In this document: piece by piece, positions 8,830-12,500 of the stretch
How the letters are laid out: each line of letters begins with the position of its first letter
How positions within the stretch are numbered: the first letter of the stretch is position 1
DNA from: Neocallimastix lanati (nom. inval.)
Lineage: Eukaryota > Neocallimastigomycota > Neocallimastigomycetes > Neocallimastigales > Neocallimastigaceae
Direction of reading: 5' to 3'
Assembly: GCA_016946835.1 (NCBI GenBank)
Contig: JACVTC010000005.1
Span: 612,501-625,000, forward strand
DNA: 12,500 nucleotides
Program-made: the position numbers and the translations under genes
The notes under the pieces: model-generated
What the model was told of the DNA's origin: nothing
Seen by the model: only the letters and a program-made list of their open reading frames with translations
Databases searched by the model: none

Positions 8830-10200
8830 TTCATTTAAAAGGACTATAAGTTATTAATATTTTATTAGAAAATTTTTTTTCAATATAAAAGTAAAATAAT
8901 AAAAAAATAAAAATAAAAATAAAAAATTACTTCTTTCATACAAATTAACATTATAAAATAAAAAAAGAAGTGTATTATTCTTAATAAAATTTATTTTATA
9001 TTTAGATATAATAGGAATAATTACTATATATGTATTAAATAGATATATATGATAAATATCTATAATAGTATAAAATAAATAAAAGTTAAATAATTTTACA
9101 AAATTTAATATTGATATTATTTATGAATTATATAAATTTGATATAAGAGTACATAAATTGTCAATATATATATATATATATTATATAAGCTTTATATAAT
9201 AAAAACGGATAAATCAGAAATAAATAATTTATAAATCTTTAATGCTTTTAATTTAGGAATAAAATTTATAATATAATATTATATTTAATTTAAACAATTG
9301 ATATATCTAAAGAGGTATTTAGAAACCAAATATATTATATATATTTATTATCTTTATTTTATTCACTTATTATAGAATTAATTTAAAAATATAATAATAA
9401 AACCATATATTCCATATGATCGTCCATTTTTTTCTTTTAATAATAGAAATATTAATTTACTAAACTTTCCTTAATTATAAAGCTTATAAAATAATCAATA
9501 AATCATTATTTTTATGTATGATCATTTAAGTAATATTCAATTTTTTAAAGTTAACATTTTTTTTTGTATTTTTTAATAATTTTTTTTTTTTTTTTAAATC
9601 AGTTACAATTTTTTAAATATAAAATTATGTAATAAAAGATTATAAATATAAATATTATATGTATTATTTAAATATATATATAACTAATTATTATTTAATT
9701 TTTAGTACTCTACATTAATATCTAATGATAAAAAACAAATCATAAATTGATTTTTATTTCTTTAAATTATAGCATTAAGTAATACTTAATATTGTAATCA
9801 AAAATTAATTAATATAAATGTAATAAAATTAATGCTCATATATAAATGTAATAATTTATAATCTGGATAAAAGAAGATAGAAATTGTAGTTATTTAAATT
9901 AATTTAATAAATATGCATATTTTTATTTAAAGAAAATATAATGTATTATTTTATATTTGATTTAAAAGTTTATAACAGAAAATTGCAAATTTTAATGTTA
10001 ATATATATATATATATATATAAATTACAATTATGATTCCTTATAATAATTAACACCTGCTATTACTAATGTTATAATTATTACCTACTATCGTTATTATT
10101 ATTGTTATAATTATTATTATTATTTAGTATTAACATAAAAATATATAATAATATCATAATAAGAATAAATAGTTTTTTTTTTTTTTATAATTATTTTTCT
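8830..10200. other. Intergenic A/T-rich DNA, no gene seen
   Basis: Only short TA runs (near 9165-9180 and 10001-10020) and poly-T/poly-A tracts stand out. A degenerate ATT run at 10060-10125 contains a very short Asn-rich minus-strand frame, reported as a finding only. Confidence 0.6.
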
Positions 10201-10218
10201 TTTATATATATTAATAAT

Positions 10219-10384
10219 ATGAAAAATATGAAATATATATTATTATTAATAAAATGAAAATATGAAATATACATTATTATTAATAAAATGAAAACTAAAA
10301 TATATATTACTATTAATAAAATGAAAATATGAAATATATATTACTATTAATAAAATGAAAATAAAAAAATATATATTACTATTT
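10219..10384. repeat. 33-35-bp minisatellite, five diverged copies
   Basis: Units beginning ATGAAAA at 10219, 10254, 10288, 10321 and 10355 continue as TATGAAATATATATTA and end TATTAATAAA. Copies differ by single substitutions (TTA/TAC, ATATG/CTAAA) and 1-bp indels, so the array has diverged since it expanded. Confidence 0.9.
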
Positions 10385-11241
10385 AAATTTTGAATTAAAT
10401 GTATTAAAATAAAAGTTAAAAATACTGTTTTTATATAATTATTTGTTTGATTACTATTATTAAAAAGAAAGAATATTAAATATTAAAATTTAACATAAAT
10501 AAAAATTTGAAATAATGAATGTAATTATAAGAAATTTTTGTAATATTAATATATAGGATAGGAACAATTAATTTTATTATCATTATTATTATATTTTATT
10601 TTAAATAATTAATAAAATGGAAAAGTTTTGGATAAAAAAAAAAGTATTACTTATAATTTATTAATAATAAAAAGAATAATAGTATAATAATATACTATTA
10701 AAACTATATTATTAAAAAAGTTATAATAATGACAAATATATAATTAATTAGAAATACTATAAATATTTATATAATATATATGGTATATAGGTGTAATAAC
10801 ATTTTTTTAATATTATGATATTTAAGTTCCTTTAAATCTATATTATAAATACAAAATAATATAATGAATAAAGCTTCTATGTATAACCCATATAATATTT
10901 AAAATTTTTCATATTTAAATGAAAAGTATACAAGTATTATATATTTACACACACATATATATATATACAGTTTATTCGAAATAAAAAATAGTAATAAAAA
11001 TAAAAAAAAAGCTTCAAACATATAGTTATATATATATAAATTTATTTATTTTTTTATTATTGAAACTATTTTTTTTTTTTATAATTATTGTTTTTTTTTA
11101 TTCAGAATTTAATTTATACAAAAAAATTTTTTTTTTTTTTTACTATTAAAAAAAATATATATAAATATATAATATAATAAATTAATGAATTAATATTTTT
11201 AAAAATTTTATATTAAATATATTACTTTTATCTTATTATTC

Positions 11242-11278
<37 letters not shown>

Positions 11279-11280
11279 GC
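10385..11280. other. Gene 2 upstream region, no gene seen
   Basis: The region is A/T-rich with a CA/TA run near 10947-10966 and several homopolymers. No frame with plausible codon use was found. The promoter of gene 2 should lie at its right end. Confidence 0.55.
11242..11278. promoter_or_regulatory. T24A13 tract upstream of gene 2
   Basis: Twenty-four T are followed directly by thirteen A, ending 117 bases before the gene 2 ATG. Poly(dA:dT) tracts commonly exclude nucleosomes in fungal promoters; a promoter role here is inferred from position alone, since similar tracts occur throughout the window. Confidence 0.3.
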
Positions 11281-11284
11281 ATAT

Positions 11285-11305
11285 ATGAGGTATTATAATA
11301 ATTGA
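11285..11305 (+). other. Upstream ORF 1 of gene 2 (6 codons)
   Basis: ATG AGG TAT TAT AAT AAT TGA lies in the leader region of gene 2. Its TGA shares its last base with the next ATG (TGATG at 11303-11307). Whether it is transcribed depends on the unknown transcription start. Confidence 0.3.
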
Positions 11306-11352
11306 TGTCGTATATTAAAAGAAAAAGAAGAAGAAAATTTATTAATAAATAA
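11305..11352 (+). other. Upstream ORF 2 of gene 2, basic 15-residue peptide
   Basis: ATG at 11305 opens MSYIKRKRRRKFINK and stops at TAA 11350-11352, 43 bases before the gene 2 ATG. Seven of its 15 residues are Lys or Arg plus a further terminal Lys, coded by a purine run. It could slow initiation at the main ATG, or be an accident of a purine-rich leader. Confidence 0.35.
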
Positions 11353-11395
11353 AAACATTAGTGAATAAAGAAAATATATACCTATTTTTTTGAAA

Positions 11396-12156
11396 ATGTC
11401 AGATCAAAATAATTCAAATCATCCAAGACCAATACCACCGTTACCTATACCACCATATAATCAAGTATCCGATGTATTTTCACGATTAGGACAATGTATA
11501 TATATATATATATATATATTAAAAAACTATTCTTTTTATCTATATATGTTATTTAATAATAATATTGTTGAAATTGAAAAAATTATATAAAATGAAATTA
11601 TTACTTATTGATTGCTTTATGATTATAGCATTTAAATCTAAATTTTATAATTTATTTAAAAATAATTAATTAAGAAATGAAGAATGAAGAAAAAAAATAT
11701 ATATGTATATATATTAAATCGAAGAAGATTTTATCAATTACATGAGAAGTATTGCTTTTTAATTATAAATTTATAATGGGAATAAGTAAAGCAACAATCA
11801 TTGTAGTCTAATTTCATTTAAGCAATCAAATTTCATTTATTTTTTTTTTTTTTAATAAACTTAATTAAATCTAGTATTTTTAATAAATTTGAATATATTT
11901 TTGAAAGTGTATCATATATTGAAGCTAAATAAATCATATCAACTATATATATATTAATATTCATTAATTTAAAATCTTTTTATATTTTAAAGCAGAAATT
12001 ATTAAAAAGATTTGAAATTTTAATCAAAAATAATTAATATATAAATGAAAAATAAATATGAATATAGAGCTCTTTGTTTTTTGTTTAAATAATCAATTAA
12101 AATTATATAAAAAAGCATATTTTAACTATTTATTTATAAAGTTCAGATTATTAAAA

Positions 12157-12217
<61 letters not shown>

Positions 12218-12331
12218 TTATATACTTTAAAACAATTTATCAATAATAATATAGCACAACAGTTTCCAATAAGTAGATCAGGTGCAAATAGAATACCGAC
12301 AAGACCACCATTAAATAGACAAAGACGTTAG
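11396..12331 (+). CDS. Small Pro/Arg-rich protein, two exons, 58 residues
   Basis: Exon 1 (11396-11495) and exon 2 (12255-12331) are joined by removing a 759-nt intron, CAAT|GTATAT to AATATAG|CACAAC, in phase 1. The split codon T|CA gives Ser34. Exon 1 encodes MSDQNNSNHPRPIPPLPIPP and then YNQVSDVFSRLGQ. Exon 2 encodes QQFPISRSGANRIPTRPPLN and then RQRR before TAG. Both exons are far less A/T-rich than their surroundings. RPIPPLP at 11-17 matches the class I SH3-ligand pattern (RxxPxxP). The protein has about 11 Pro, 8 Arg and no Lys, with a basic C-terminus, and is probably disordered; there is no signal peptide or membrane segment. I do not recognise a family; an adaptor or RNA-associated peptide is only a guess. 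A further internal exon cannot be excluded. The TTG at 11390 just upstream is not the start. Confidence 0.72.
11496..12254 (+). other. Gene 2 intron, 759 nt, with (ATT)n microsatellite
   Basis: The intron opens with GTATATATAT and ends AATAATATAG. It holds a TA run at its 5' end and about 19 ATT units at roughly 12160-12218. It is much longer than any intron in gene 1 (82-304 nt). Open frames inside it are repeat-coded. Confidence 0.65.
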
Positions 12332-12444
12332 TAGAAATATAAAAATATTTTTATTACATAAAAATATATAATTTACTTTCTAAAATATAATATTAAACAA
12401 ATATATTTATAAATTTAAATATTTTTTTAAATTTAAAAAATTTG

Positions 12445-12491
12445 AAATTTCATTTATTTATTATAATATAAATTTAATCAAAATGAAATTT
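12445..12491. other. 11-bp inverted repeat downstream of gene 2
   Basis: AAATTTCATTT (12445-12455) and AAATGAAATTT (12481-12491) are exact reverse complements separated by 25 bases, about 115 bases after the stop codon. It could form a hairpin in the 3' untranslated region. The remaining sequence from 12332 is featureless A/T DNA with no AATAAA signal seen. Confidence 0.4.
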
Positions 12492-12500
12492 ATAATAATA

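Noticed and set aside
11750-11785. Candidate 36-nt internal exon of gene 2 (LLFNYKFIMGI)
   Set aside because: The phase fits, but the peptide is hydrophobic and unlike the rest of the protein, and the acceptor is AAG rather than TAG.
12058-12246. Plus-strand frame with a long Tyr run
   Set aside because: It is the (ATT)n microsatellite in the gene 2 intron.
1-12500. tRNA, rRNA, CRISPR, insertion sequence or bacterial operon signals
   Set aside because: None seen: no T-loop GTTCGA box, no clustered direct repeats with spacers, no transposase motifs and no ribosome-binding-site-led ORFs.
1-12500. Dictyostelium as the source
   Set aside because: Poly-Asn and A/T richness fit, but a 7.4-kb gene-free interval is unlike its compact genome. 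Not excluded with certainty.

Overview
The window looks like nuclear DNA of an extremely AT-rich, intron-bearing eukaryote. The best guess is an anaerobic gut fungus (Neocallimastigomycota). The reasons are near-pure A/T intergenic DNA packed with homopolymers and (AAT)n/(TA)n tracts, asparagine-rich low-complexity protein, short introns that all end in TAG, and a very large gene-poor gap between genes. A dictyostelid or another AT-rich protist is the main alternative; the 7.5-kb gap and the type of N-terminal domain in gene 1 argue against it.

There are two genes, arranged head to head. Gene 1 is on the minus strand from 3840 down to the left edge, where it runs off the window. I reconstruct eight exons: 3840-3671, 3504-3364, 3221-3217, 3134-3111, 2920-2907, 2775-1516, 1211-1157 and 1024-<1. 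Together they encode at least 897 residues. An N-terminal helical, probably DNA-binding domain (about residues 66-190) is followed by a basic nuclear-localisation-like patch and a very long Asn/Ser/Gln/Pro-rich disordered tail. That tail contains six diverged copies of a 15-21-residue repeat. The most striking feature is a run of microexons of 5, 24 and 14 nt that together encode the core SRAQVYRFLDAAEVLN motif. The reading frame and the motif appear only when all three are spliced in.

Between 3841 and about 11280 I find no convincing gene. This gap holds homopolymers, triplet microsatellites, a (TA)n/T29 block, an AAAAT-type block, a 33-35-bp minisatellite with five copies (about 10219-10384), a 27-bp minisatellite (8681-8754), a 12-bp direct repeat with a 20-bp period beside a small palindrome (7073-7110), one short hairpin (7852-7878) and two weak traces of coding-like sequence (8362-8605 plus; 10136-10080 minus).

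Gene 2 is on the plus strand, 11396-12331, with two exons separated by a 759-nt intron. It encodes a 58-residue Pro/Arg-rich protein with no lysine and one SH3-ligand-like PxxP motif. Its leader contains two upstream ORFs that overlap as TGATG, the second coding for a very basic 15-residue peptide, and lies just downstream of a T24A13 tract. I cannot name either gene or show that they work together. Their divergent arrangement could mean shared upstream control, but 7.5 kb is a long distance for that.
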